Assembly: GCF_019343195.1 (NCBI RefSeq)
Contig: NZ_RPHB01000006.1
Coordinates: 186,001-250,000, forward strand
Source: Arthrospiribacter ruber
GTDB lineage: Bacteria; Bacteroidota; Bacteroidia; Cytophagales; Cyclobacteriaceae
Direction: 5' to 3'
DNA length: 64,000 nucleotides
Shown: piece after piece, positions 9,486 to 18,561 of the stretch
How positions within the stretch are numbered: the stretch's first letter is position 1
How the letters are laid out: each line of letters begins with the position of its first letter
Program-made: the position numbers and the translations under genes
Notes under the pieces: model-generated
The model's input: the letters and a program-made list of their open reading frames with translations, nothing else
Database searches by the model: none
What the model was told of the DNA's origin: nothing

Positions 9486-10196
9486 ATGAAATACAAAAGG
9501 ATATTATTGAAGCTGAGCGGTGAAGCCCTGATGGGAGAAAAAAATTACGGTATTGATTCCAACAGGCTCGAGCAGTATGCCAATGAAATCAAAAAAGTAA
9601 AAGATCTGGGCGTAGAAATCGCCATAGTAATAGGAGGAGGTAATATTTTCAGAGGGGTACAGGCCGAAAAAACCGGTATAGACAGGGTGCAGGGAGACTA
9701 CATGGGCATGTTAGCCACTTTGATCAATGCGATGGCCCTGCAAAGTGCCTTAGAACAAAGTGGAATGTTTACCAGACTGATGTCAGGTATCAAAGTAGAA
9801 AGTGTCTGTGAACCATTTATCAGACGACGTGCCATCAGGCATTTGGAAAAAGGAAGAATTGTGATTTTTGGCGCTGGAATCGGCAATCCATATTTCACAA
9901 CTGACTCTACAGCCAGCCTAAGGGCAATAGAAATAGAGGCAGATGTGGTACTAAAGGGAACCAGAGTGGATGGAGTTTACACCGCTGATCCTGAAAAAGA
10001 CAAAAATGCCACCAAGTACAACACCCTTTCTTTCCAGGAAGCTTACGAAAAAAACCTCAACATCATGGACATGACCGCCTTTACGCTATGTCAGGAAAAC
10101 AACCTGCCAATAGTGGTGTTTGACATGAATAAAACAGGCAATTTGGAAAAGTTAATTACCGGAGAAGAAATAGGAACTTTAATAACTTCAAATTAA
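9486..10196 (+). CDS. pyrH: UMP kinase
   Basis: Phosphorylates UMP to UDP in pyrimidine nucleotide synthesis; hexameric and allosterically controlled in bacteria. The 236-residue protein belongs to the amino acid kinase fold: [10 protein letters not shown] (8-17) binds phosphate, [11 protein letters not shown] (near 50) and the [30 protein letters not shown] segment (near 140-170) bind nucleotide. It is followed after 18 bases by frr, a conserved bacterial pair. Certain. Confidence 0.98.
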   Translation: MKYKRILLKLSGEALMGEKNYGIDSNRLEQYANEIKKVKDLGVEIAIVIGGGNIFRGVQAEKTGIDRVQGDYMGMLATLINAMALQSALEQSGMFTRLMSGIKVESVCEPFIRRRAIRHLEKGRIVIFGAGIGNPYFTTDSTASLRAIEIEADVVLKGTRVDGVYTADPEKDKNATKYNTLSFQEAYEKNLNIMDMTAFTLCQENNLPIVVFDMNKTGNLEKLITGEEIGTLITSN

Positions 10197-10214
10197 TCCA
10201 GAACTATAAAAGAC

Positions 10215-10775
10215 ATGGAAGAGATTCAACTTTACCTGGAAGAAGCAAAAGAACTCATGCAAAAAGCAGTAGATCATACTGCTGGAGAATTGGTCAAAAT
10301 CAGAGCAGGAAAGGCTATGCCAAACTTGCTTGATGGCATAATGGTATCTTACTACGGAGCCCCTACACCTCTGCAGCAGGTATCTTCTGTAACTACACCT
10401 GACGCCAGAACGCTTACGATCAAGCCTTGGGAAAGAAACCTCATCGGTGAAATTGAAAAGGCAATCATCAATTCCGATCTTGGACTCGCGCCTCAAAACA
10501 ATGGAGAAATCATCATTCTCACCATTCCTCCTTTGACTGAGGAAAGAAGAAAAAATCTTGTAAAGCAGGCCAAACAGGAATGTGAGACAGGAAAAATTTC
10601 AGTTAGAACAATCAGAAAAGATACCAATGAGTCTCTCAAAAAACTTCAGAAAGAAGGAGTAGCAGAAGATGAAGTGAAAAGAGCTGAAGAGAAAGTTCAA
10701 AAACTAACGGATCAATATATTGCCAAAATCGATGAACTTTTGGAGAAAAAAGAAGCTGAAATTATGACCGTATAA
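10215..10775 (+). CDS. frr: Ribosome recycling factor
   Basis: Releases ribosomes from mRNA after termination together with EF-G. The 186 residues show the three-helix bundle sequence with the usual VKIRAGKAMPNLLDGIMVSYYGAPTPL near the first hinge and RKNLVKQAKQECETGKISVRTIRKD in the long helices. Last gene of the pyrH-frr unit; a strong terminator lies about 180 bases downstream. Confidence 0.98.
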   Translation: MEEIQLYLEEAKELMQKAVDHTAGELVKIRAGKAMPNLLDGIMVSYYGAPTPLQQVSSVTTPDARTLTIKPWERNLIGEIEKAIINSDLGLAPQNNGEIIILTIPPLTEERRKNLVKQAKQECETGKISVRTIRKDTNESLKKLQKEGVAEDEVKRAEEKVQKLTDQYIAKIDELLEKKEAEIMTV

Positions 10776-10956
10776 ATTCAGAGGAATTTAATAATATGTA
10801 TATCCGCAATCATACCAATAACCAATTTAAATAAGGGCCTAGATCAATCCGATACTAATAGATATAGGATATTTATTGATATTGGCTAGAAATCATAGGT
10901 TTGTTTCTTTATTTAGGTTCTACTGGTAAGAAAGCGGGTAATCATGTTTAATAAAA

Positions 10957-10996
10957 AAGGCTTTCAGTAATCTGAAGGCCTTCTTTTTGTTTTTTG
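10957..10996 (+). terminator. Bidirectional terminator between frr and punA copy 1
   Basis: An 11-bp stem with one G-T pair (AAGGCTTTCAG, 10957-10967, with CTGAAGGCCTT, 10972-10982) and a 4-base loop, followed by a T-rich tail on the plus strand and by TTTTTT on the minus strand. It can end both frr and the convergent minus-strand genes. The rest of the 250-base gap (10776-11025) shows no other feature. Confidence 0.82.
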
Positions 10997-11025
10997 TCTG
11001 GCTGTAAAATGTTAGGTGCTAAGAA

Positions 11026-11862
11026 TTAAGGAAGATTACTTTTCACCAAATCGACAAGCTTTACACCCGCTCTTCCGGCCACTTCCACTACCTCTTCATG
11101 GGTGAATTCTTTGGCAGATTTAGGGATACTTTCATTTGTAATTACAGAAATAGCCAAAACCCTTATCCCCATTTGGTGGGCACAGATGATCTCAGGAACA
11201 GTACTCATCCCTACTGCATCTCCTCCAATGATCCTTAAATAATTGATTTCTGCTTTGGTCTCAAGATTCGGTCCTGTTACTCCTACATACACACCGGATT
11301 TCAAATTATATCCCAATTCCAAAGCTGATTCCTTGACTTGAGCACTCCATTGCTCATCAAGGGGGGCAGACATATCAGGAAACCTCGGACCAAGTCTATT
11401 ATCATTTTTTCCTCTTAGCGGATTGGCCGGAAGCAGGCTTATGACATCTTCTATCAACATAATATCTCCTGCTTCAAAATCGGCATTTAGACCACCTGCT
11501 GCATTGGTAACTACAAGGTTTTCTACTCCTAAAAGCTTCAATACTCTTAATGGGTAAACCACTTGGGACATTCCATATCCTTCATAGTAATGAAATCTCC
11601 CGTTCATAATCCAAAGCCTTTTGGAATCTATCTCAGCCATGACGAGCTCACCTGAGTGTCCAACTACAGTAGAAATCGGAAAATGGGGAATTTCACCATA
11701 AGCAAACCTTTTGAGTATGGTTAGGTGATCCATCAATAGACCCAGGCCAGAACCCAGTACAATCGCAGTTTTTGCAGTTTCCCCACTATGATTTTTCAAA
11801 AAATCACAGGTCTCCTGCAAGTCATCCCAAGAAAACGCTTTCACATCAGTCATATAAATCAA
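11026..11862 (-). CDS. Purine nucleoside phosphorylase, copy 1
   Basis: Cleaves inosine and guanosine with phosphate to base and ribose 1-phosphate. The 278 residues contain the trimeric PNP landmarks: LGSGLG near 37 (phosphate), STVVGHSGEL near 65, GRFHYYEGY near 88, NAAGGLN near 120, GPNLETKAE near 200 and GMSTVPE near 218. It begins one base after the stop of copy 2, so the two are one unit. Residues around the base pocket (TNESIPKSAKEFTHEE near 247) differ from copy 2, so specificity may have split. The family is certain; the division of labour is not known. Confidence 0.94.
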   Translation of the reverse strand: MIYMTDVKAFSWDDLQETCDFLKNHSGETAKTAIVLGSGLGLLMDHLTILKRFAYGEIPHFPISTVVGHSGELVMAEIDSKRLWIMNGRFHYYEGYGMSQVVYPLRVLKLLGVENLVVTNAAGGLNADFEAGDIMLIEDVISLLPANPLRGKNDNRLGPRFPDMSAPLDEQWSAQVKESALELGYNLKSGVYVGVTGPNLETKAEINYLRIIGGDAVGMSTVPEIICAHQMGIRVLAISVITNESIPKSAKEFTHEEVVEVAGRAGVKLVDLVKSNLP

Positions 11863-11863
11863 T

Positions 11864-12700
11864 TCACAAAGTTGCTATCAGTGACTTTATGATCGTTCCC
11901 ATTCCGGGTTCGGCAATGGCCGCCGCAGCAAGAACTTCTTCAATTTTTACTTTCTTGATGTTTCCAGGAGAGCAAAGATCAGTGATGGCCGAAATAGCAA
12001 AGACAGGAAGATCCATATGCCTTGCCACAATCACCTCTGGAATCGTACTCATACCAATGGCATCAGCACCTATAGTCCTCAGGTATTTGTATTCTGCTTT
12101 GGTTTCCAAATTCGGTCCTTGCACAGCAGCGTACACTCCCTGATGAACTTTCAGACCATTGTCTTCAGCAATATCCATGGCCTTTTTCACCAACGAGAGA
12201 TCATATGGTTCTGACATATCCGGAAACCTGACACCAAATCCATCTAAATTCTTCCCTCTTAAAGGGTTTTCAGGGAAAAGGTCAATGTGGTCATTGATGA
12301 CCATTAGCTCTCCTATTTTGTAATCTGGATTCAGTCCTCCGGCTGCATTGGACACAAATAGATGTCCTATACCCAACTTTTTCATGACACGGACAGGAAA
12401 AGTAACTTCTTTCATGGAATATCCTTCATAGTAATGAAACCTGCCCTGCATGGCGATCACAGATTTTCCCGAAAGTTTTCCGAAAATCAATTTTCCTTTA
12501 TGGCTTTCAACAGTGGAAACAGGGAAAAATGGGATTTTGTCATATGGAATTTCATGGAGGATTTCGATCTGACTGATCAGCTGACCCAGTCCGGTACCTA
12601 AAATAATCCCCACTTCTGACGGCTGGTCAAACTCTGAGATAATGTATTCTACCGCATGTCCTATTTGTTCCAAATAACTGATTGTTGGTTCTTGTCTCAT
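11864..12700 (-). CDS. Purine nucleoside phosphorylase, copy 2 (tandem paralog)
   Basis: Second PNP of the same length (278 residues) as its neighbour, with the same motif series: LGTGLG, STVESHKGKL, GRFHYYEGY, NAAGGLN, GPNLETKAE and GMSTIPE. By eye the two share roughly half their residues. The end of the specificity loop reads TDLCSPGNIKKVKIEE where copy 1 reads TNESIPKSAKEFTHEE. It is the first gene of the pair. A methylthioadenosine or guanosine preference cannot be excluded for either copy. Confidence 0.94.
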   Translation of the reverse strand: MRQEPTISYLEQIGHAVEYIISEFDQPSEVGIILGTGLGQLISQIEILHEIPYDKIPFFPVSTVESHKGKLIFGKLSGKSVIAMQGRFHYYEGYSMKEVTFPVRVMKKLGIGHLFVSNAAGGLNPDYKIGELMVINDHIDLFPENPLRGKNLDGFGVRFPDMSEPYDLSLVKKAMDIAEDNGLKVHQGVYAAVQGPNLETKAEYKYLRTIGADAIGMSTIPEVIVARHMDLPVFAISAITDLCSPGNIKKVKIEEVLAAAAIAEPGMGTIIKSLIATL

Positions 12701-12819
12701 ATTAAATTCATCTAAAATTGGAAGGATTTTGATTCAGCTAAATAATTTTCTACAACTTACGAAACTAAATAACAAACCTGTTTGTAGTGTAGCTGCAATA
12801 ATTTAAGAATTCTATTTCG

Positions 12820-13344
12820 ATGATAAAGATAATAGTAGGTACCAACCGTAAAAACTCTCTTTCCCACAAACTGGCATTGATCTATCAAAATAGCCTGAAA
12901 AATTTAAATACTGATGCCGAAATTCTTGATCTTAAAGATCTCCCTCACGACTTTCTGTTTTCAGCTCTATATGAAAACAATGGGAAAAATCCAGGATTCA
13001 ATGATTTTCACAATAAGGTAAAAGAAGGAAGTAAGTTTGTCTTTATCGTTCCGGAATATAATGGTTCTTTTCCAGGAATATTAAAAGCATTTATAGACGG
13101 GATGACTTACCCTAATGCATTTAGAAATAAAAAATGTGCCTTGGTCGGGCTCTCATCAGGAATAGGCGGGGGTGGCATCGCTTTGAGCCACCTCACCGAC
13201 ATCTTCCATTACCTGGGAATGCATGTACTTGCCTTCAAGCCAAAGTTGGCTAAAATAGAAGACAGTTTGTCAGATAACCTGCTCACCAACAGGCTGTACA
13301 TGGAATTACTTCAGACCCAAGCTGAAATGCTGATTGATTTTTAG
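12820..13344 (+). CDS. NADPH-dependent FMN reductase family protein
   Basis: A 174-residue flavodoxin-like oxidoreductase. The N-terminal GTNRKNSLSHKLA loop (8-20) would bind the FMN phosphate, and VPEYNGSFPGILKAFID (near 77-93) is the classic motif of the family (PEYN, then PGxLKxxID). Such enzymes reduce FMN, quinones or azo compounds using NAD(P)H; the substrate here is unknown. It stands alone on the plus strand and ends two bases from the convergent ftsZ stop, leaving no room for a separate terminator. Confidence 0.88.
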   Translation: MIKIIVGTNRKNSLSHKLALIYQNSLKNLNTDAEILDLKDLPHDFLFSALYENNGKNPGFNDFHNKVKEGSKFVFIVPEYNGSFPGILKAFIDGMTYPNAFRNKKCALVGLSSGIGGGGIALSHLTDIFHYLGMHVLAFKPKLAKIEDSLSDNLLTNRLYMELLQTQAEMLIDF

Positions 13345-13346
13345 TA

Positions 13347-15005
13347 TCAATCTACATTATCGTGAAGAAACTTATTGTTCTTCAAAAACTCATTTTCATC
13401 AGTCAGATTGAATCTGGAGAGGTTTCTCTCAGAGCTGTGCTGCACATCTGAAAGCTTCACCTGCTTTCTGACATATGCCGGAGTCTCTAATTTTTCCTTG
13501 AAATCCTCAGTATTCTGTGAATGATTACTTCTCATATTTTTTAGCTTTTCAAATCGCTCATAAGCTTTTTGAATCGCCTTTTGTCTTACCTGCTCATAAT
13601 AGTCATTGCCAAAGGCAGGCTTTACTTCTTCCTGACTTTCAGCCTTGGGCAACTCTGGTGCCTGCTCCTCCTCTTCATCTAATTTGTAGACTATCTTTTC
13701 CTCTGGCTTTTCGACAGATACGATTTCAAAGTTTTCTTCTTCTTCTTCAATTTCCTCTACCTGTACAGGCTTTACTTCAGGGGCTTGCTCTTTTTCTACC
13801 GACTTCACCGGTTCAGCTTTTTGGGCATGATCGTTGGCTACAGGGATAGGCCTTTGGAAAGTGAAGGTGTAAGATTGGCCTGGATTGACACTTTCTTCAA
13901 CATTGGAAGTTTTGCCGGATTCCAGGTCGATTACCTTGATGGTTTTTTCTTCCACAACTTCTTCTGTTTTAGCTTCAGGAGCTGGGGCAGCTTCTTTTCT
14001 GGCAGGTGAAGCTGTAGTCAGTTTATCCATTTCGAAACCTGTAGCGATAACAGTAACCCTGATTCCTTTTCCTAGATCCTGATCAATACCCTGACCAAAA
14101 ATCACTTCTGCTTCTTCTCCTGCTCTCTCCTGGATGTATTCAGTGATTTCACTCAATTCATCCATAGAAAGTTCGTCATCCTCTCCAGACATAATAGAAA
14201 GAAGGATTTTCTGGGCACCTCTAATATCTACATTATTGAGTAGTGGGGAAGCAATGGCTTTTTCGGCAGCTCTGATTGCTCTGCCTTCTCCCTCTTCACT
14301 TGCTGAACCCATTACAGCAGCTCCTGCATCTTTCATCACGGTTTTAACATCTTCAAAATCCACGTTTACATCCTGATGTACTGTGATGATTTCAGCAATT
14401 GACTTGGCCGCAGTAGTCAAAACATTGTCCGCTTTGGCAAAAGCTGATCTGATGGCCAGATTGCCATAAATTTCTCTCAATTTATCATTGAGAATCACAA
14501 GAACGGTGTCGCAATTTTCACGCAAAGACTCTATACCGGACTGAGCAGATTGCATCTTCTTCCTACCTTCAAAAACAAAAGGTGCTGTCACTATTCCTAC
14601 AGTAAGGATATCCATATCCTTTGCGATTTTGGCAATCACCGGTGCAGCACCGGTACCGGTTCCACCACCCATACCAGCAGTAATAAATACCATCTTGGTA
14701 TTGTCGGATAGTAGTTCCCTTATGTCTTCTTTGCTCTCAAGAGCAGCATTTTTCCCTTTTTCGGGATTAGCACCAGCTCCCAAACCTTCGGTAAGGTTGG
14801 CACCTAACTGAAGTCTCAATGGAACCGGGCTGCTTTTCAATGCCTGTGCATCCGTATTCACTACTACGAATTCTACATCCTTAATACCCTGGTTATACAT
14901 GTGGTTCACAGCATTGGAGCCGCCACCGCCTACGCCTATCACCTTAATGATTGACTTGTGGTTTTTTGGTAAATCAAATTTGTACTCTTTCATGTTATCT
15001 GACAT
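13347..15005 (-). CDS. ftsZ: Cell division protein FtsZ
   Basis: Tubulin-like GTPase that forms the division ring. At 552 residues it is longer than E. coli FtsZ (383) because of a long acidic linker. GGGGSN at 26-31 and the tubulin signature GGGTGTG at 113-119 are intact; the globular part ends near residue 330. The linker (about 335-480) is rich in Glu, Pro and Val. The C-terminal end (RNLSRFNLTDENEFLKNN) is the likely binding tail for FtsA and other partners. It is the last gene of the dcw cluster. Confidence 0.98.
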   Translation of the reverse strand: MSDNMKEYKFDLPKNHKSIIKVIGVGGGGSNAVNHMYNQGIKDVEFVVVNTDAQALKSSPVPLRLQLGANLTEGLGAGANPEKGKNAALESKEDIRELLSDNTKMVFITAGMGGGTGTGAAPVIAKIAKDMDILTVGIVTAPFVFEGRKKMQSAQSGIESLRENCDTVLVILNDKLREIYGNLAIRSAFAKADNVLTTAAKSIAEIITVHQDVNVDFEDVKTVMKDAGAAVMGSASEEGEGRAIRAAEKAIASPLLNNVDIRGAQKILLSIMSGEDDELSMDELSEITEYIQERAGEEAEVIFGQGIDQDLGKGIRVTVIATGFEMDKLTTASPARKEAAPAPEAKTEEVVEEKTIKVIDLESGKTSNVEESVNPGQSYTFTFQRPIPVANDHAQKAEPVKSVEKEQAPEVKPVQVEEIEEEEENFEIVSVEKPEEKIVYKLDEEEEQAPELPKAESQEEVKPAFGNDYYEQVRQKAIQKAYERFEKLKNMRSNHSQNTEDFKEKLETPAYVRKQVKLSDVQHSSERNLSRFNLTDENEFLKNNKFLHDNVD

Positions 15006-15096
15006 TTATTTATGTGTTGGTGAATAAAATTTTCATGGTTTAAATTTTCAGGGAAATGAAAAGCACTGCTTTTCACCTCCCCCAATATGATAAGCC

Positions 15097-16410
15097 CTAG
15101 TAATTATTATCTTCTGCGATATCATCCGAGATCATATCTTTTAGTCTGTTTTTTATATTGGAAAATATCCTAGTACCGAAATCCCCTTTATTGGTTTTTA
15201 CCTGCACTTTGGTCCCTTCACGTTCATATCTCTGCTTGTAAGTCTCTTCCCTTTCGTCGAAGGATTTAAATCCGGCCAGTACCAACCCTACTGATGTGGC
15301 GTACATGGGACTTTTGATCTCATCCACTTTACATTTGCCTAAATGTTCGTTCGGATATCCGATACGGGTATCCAGTCCAGTCATGTATTCAAATAGTTGC
15401 GCCACGCCTGACAGAAGTGACCCGCCTCCAGTCAGTACAATACCGCCAGCCAGTTTTTTATAATGACCACTTGCTACGAGTTCATTTTGCACATGCTCAA
15501 TGATTTCTTCCATTCTCGCCTGAATGATGGAAGCCAGGTTTTTGATTGATATTTCTTTTGGCGGTCTGTTTCTCAAGCCGGGAATAGATACTATTTCATT
15601 GGGATTCGCCTCTTCAGAGATTGCTTTTCCAAATTTTGTTTTAAGAAGCTCAGCTTGATGATGAAGCACCATACATCCCTCTTTGATATCTGTAGTGATG
15701 ATGTTACCCCCTAGAGGAATCACTGCTGTATGCCTGATGATGTTGTCATGGAAAATCGCAATATCCGTAGTACCCCCACCGATGTCTACTAAGCAGACAC
15801 CTGCTTCCTTGTCCTCTTCACTCAATACAGAAAGAGAGCTGGCAAGTGGTTCCAGAATAAGGTCTTTTGAAATAAGGTCAGCGCGCTTGATACACCTATT
15901 GATATTACTGATTGCTGTAGATTGGGCAGTGATGATGTGAAAGTCAGCTTCCAGTTTGCAACCGGACATACCAACAGGATCTTTGATACCATCTTCGTAA
16001 TCCACAGTGTAATCCTGTGGCATTACATGGATAATGGTATTACCAGGAGGTACTACTATGTTTTCCATGTCATTGGAAAGCCTTCTGACATCTTCGATGG
16101 TGATCTCTCCCTGACTGGGATTACACATGATACTACCATGATGAACTGAACTCCTGATGTGCTGCCCTGCAATACCTACTATCACGTTTGCAATATCCAC
16201 TTCAGCCATATCAGAAGCATCTGATACTGCTTTTTGAATGGCATTAACCGTCTTGTCAATATTGGTCACAATACCACGGATCACTCCGTCTGATACTGCC
16301 TTTCCCACGCCCAGCACTTCGAGCTTATTGAATTCGTTTTTGCGTCCAACAATCGCACAGATTTTGGTAGTCCCAATGTCCAGTCCTACAATAAATTTGT
16401 CGTTTTCCAT
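15097..16410 (-). CDS. ftsA: Cell division protein FtsA
   Basis: Actin-like ATPase that tethers FtsZ to the membrane. The 437 residues show the actin-fold phosphate motifs VGLDIGTTKICAIVG (8-22) and VDIGGGTTDIAIF (near 208), plus a 1C subdomain region in between. The extreme C-terminus is charged rather than showing the obvious amphipathic helix of E. coli FtsA; a helix around RIFSNIKNRLKDMI may serve instead (inference). Lies between ftsQ and ftsZ. Confidence 0.97.
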   Translation of the reverse strand: MENDKFIVGLDIGTTKICAIVGRKNEFNKLEVLGVGKAVSDGVIRGIVTNIDKTVNAIQKAVSDASDMAEVDIANVIVGIAGQHIRSSVHHGSIMCNPSQGEITIEDVRRLSNDMENIVVPPGNTIIHVMPQDYTVDYEDGIKDPVGMSGCKLEADFHIITAQSTAISNINRCIKRADLISKDLILEPLASSLSVLSEEDKEAGVCLVDIGGGTTDIAIFHDNIIRHTAVIPLGGNIITTDIKEGCMVLHHQAELLKTKFGKAISEEANPNEIVSIPGLRNRPPKEISIKNLASIIQARMEEIIEHVQNELVASGHYKKLAGGIVLTGGGSLLSGVAQLFEYMTGLDTRIGYPNEHLGKCKVDEIKSPMYATSVGLVLAGFKSFDEREETYKQRYEREGTKVQVKTNKGDFGTRIFSNIKNRLKDMISDDIAEDNNY

Positions 16411-16421
16411 AGCATCATCAA

Positions 16422-17177
16422 TTATTCACAAACAATCTGACCTTTATATTTTACATTCACCCTGCTGTATGTATTCCACCCTTTTACCGGCAAAATCTCA
16501 TCATAAAACAGGTTGATCTTTTTAAACTTCTCTTCAAGATCCGCGGCATCTCCCAACTCTATCACTTGCCTTCCCACCTGCTGATGCAGCCTGATATCTG
16601 ATTTTTTTTCCATTTCCAACTCTGTGATCTGTGCCCTCCAAAATTCATCCCTGTGGATAAACTGGATCAGTTCTAACAGCTCTTTATGATCGGTATTCAG
16701 CTCCTTTTCCTGCAAAAGCTGCTCGGCATATTCCCCATAAAGCAACAATACCCGGGTCGTGTACTGTGGCGAGGTTGGCAAAATCAGGCCCTCTGTAGAA
16801 ATGTAACCATCAGCCGCTCTTGGCCTGACTATTCTGGCCATCGGCACATGCTGCTCCACCTCGATCTTGATATTTCCTTTTTGGTCTGAATACACTTCTG
16901 CATTTTTCACAAAAGGATGTTTCTCTACCTTTCTTTCAATCTGATTGAGGTTCAGTTCTAAGAAAGACACTCCTGATTTCATAAGAGGAAATTCCACATA
17001 CAACTGCTCCAATAGATCCGCCTCATCCACGAAATAGACATCTGCAACAGACTTGATGGAGATTTCCACTTCTGAAAATTTCCTTTCTGCATGCTTTTTT
17101 TCCACGAAGCCTATAAAGCCAACCAAAATCAACAGCAGAAAACTGACCCCCAATATTTTCTTCAGTTTAGTTTTCAT
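16422..17177 (-). CDS. ftsQ: Cell division protein FtsQ/DivIB
   Basis: Bitopic division protein: a short cytoplasmic tail, one membrane segment (about 8-25, LGVSFLLLILVGFIGFV) and a periplasmic part with a POTRA-like region (about 35-105, including LNLNQIERKVEKHPFVKNAEVY). At 251 residues it fits FtsQ. Sequence conservation is low in this family, so position between murC and ftsA carries much of the evidence. The start overlaps the murC end by 11 bases. Confidence 0.9.
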   Translation of the reverse strand: MKTKLKKILGVSFLLLILVGFIGFVEKKHAERKFSEVEISIKSVADVYFVDEADLLEQLYVEFPLMKSGVSFLELNLNQIERKVEKHPFVKNAEVYSDQKGNIKIEVEQHVPMARIVRPRAADGYISTEGLILPTSPQYTTRVLLLYGEYAEQLLQEKELNTDHKELLELIQFIHRDEFWRAQITELEMEKKSDIRLHQQVGRQVIELGDAADLEEKFKKINLFYDEILPVKGWNTYSRVNVKYKGQIVCE

Positions 17178-18561
17178 AGGTTTTCATCAAGTTTGCAATA
17201 GGTCCTACCAATCTGTCAATATCTCCGGCACCAATCGTCACCAGTAACTCAGGCTTACTTTTGGCCAGATAATCCAACAAGTTCTCCTTGGTCTGAAGTG
17301 ACTTATTAGCTGATCCTATATCCTCCAGCAACATGGCCGAATCAACCCCTTCTATGGGAAGCTCCCGTGCCGGATAGATATCCAAAAGCAGCACTTCATC
17401 CGCCAGGGAAAGACTTTCAGAAAATCCCTTCGCAAAATCCCTAGTCCTCGAATACAGGTGCGGCTGAAACACTGCAGTCAATTTATAATGTGGATACATA
17501 GCCCTCACCGAGCTCAAAAATGCCCTGATCTCCTCAGGATGATGGGCATAGTCATCTACATATACCTTTCCTTCTTCCTGAACATGGATTTCAAACCTCC
17601 TTTTCACTCCCTTGAAGCTGCTCACGGCTTCCTTCACCTCTTGAGGCTTTACTCCCATAGTTAGGGCAATGGAAATCGCCGGAAGGATATTTTCCACATT
17701 ATGGAATCCAGGCATACCTAATTGGATATCTTCCAAAGCGCAATTTTCGTCTTGATAGTCGAATATGAATGCACCGGCTTTAGGCCTGATGTTAAGCGCT
17801 TTTACTTTACCTGAATTGATACCATAAGAAATGACTGCCAGGGATTTGTTAGGCTTTTCAATCTTATGCAATGCATTGGACTGGATATATAGCCTGCCTT
17901 TTGGAGCAATCAACGCTATAAATTTTTGGAAGCCTTCTACAAGATGATCGGGATCGCCATAAATATCCAGATGATCGGGATCCACGCTTGTCACTACAGC
18001 AGTATCAGGATGAAGATGGAGGAAAGACCTGTCAAATTCATCTGCTTCCACTACTACTGTAGCTTGACCTTTGGCCTCATCATGTAAAATCAGATTGCTT
18101 TGGTAATTCTGGGTTACACCTCCAAGAAATGCCGCTACGTTTTTACCCGTATGCTTTAAGATATGTGCGATCATACTGGAAGTGGTCGTTTTTCCATGAG
18201 TTCCTGCTACGGCGATGGTCGGCATATCTTTGGTGATCATTCCCAATACCGCAGCTCTCTTTTGCAATTCAAATCCATTATCCCTGAAGTAATTGAGCTG
18301 AGGGGAATCTGCCGGCATAGCGGGAGTCCATACGATAAGGCTATTGGCCTTATTTTCTCTCACCCTTGCAGGAATCTGCTCTACCAAATCATCAAATGTT
18401 ACCTGCATGCCCTCTCTTACCAACTCCTCAATCAAAGGTGAAGGGGTACGGTCATAGCCAGACACTGGTATCCCGACATGGTTAAACCACCTTGCCAAAG
18501 CACTCATGCCTATTCCTCCTATTCCTAGAAAGTGGACGCTATGTAAGCCCTTCAGTTTCAT
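17167..18561 (-). CDS. murC: UDP-N-acetylmuramate--L-alanine ligase
   Basis: Adds L-alanine to UDP-MurNAc, the first amino acid of the peptidoglycan stem. The 464-residue protein has the N-terminal Rossmann loop GIGGIG (13-18), the ATP loop GTHGKTTTS (120-128) and the Mur ligase C-terminal domain with VYVDDYAHHPEEI. The start overlaps murG by four bases, indicating tight coupling in the cluster. Certain. Confidence 0.98.
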   Translation of the reverse strand: MKLKGLHSVHFLGIGGIGMSALARWFNHVGIPVSGYDRTPSPLIEELVREGMQVTFDDLVEQIPARVRENKANSLIVWTPAMPADSPQLNYFRDNGFELQKRAAVLGMITKDMPTIAVAGTHGKTTTSSMIAHILKHTGKNVAAFLGGVTQNYQSNLILHDEAKGQATVVVEADEFDRSFLHLHPDTAVVTSVDPDHLDIYGDPDHLVEGFQKFIALIAPKGRLYIQSNALHKIEKPNKSLAVISYGINSGKVKALNIRPKAGAFIFDYQDENCALEDIQLGMPGFHNVENILPAISIALTMGVKPQEVKEAVSSFKGVKRRFEIHVQEEGKVYVDDYAHHPEEIRAFLSSVRAMYPHYKLTAVFQPHLYSRTRDFAKGFSESLSLADEVLLLDIYPARELPIEGVDSAMLLEDIGSANKSLQTKENLLDYLAKSKPELLVTIGAGDIDRLVGPIANLMKTYEN

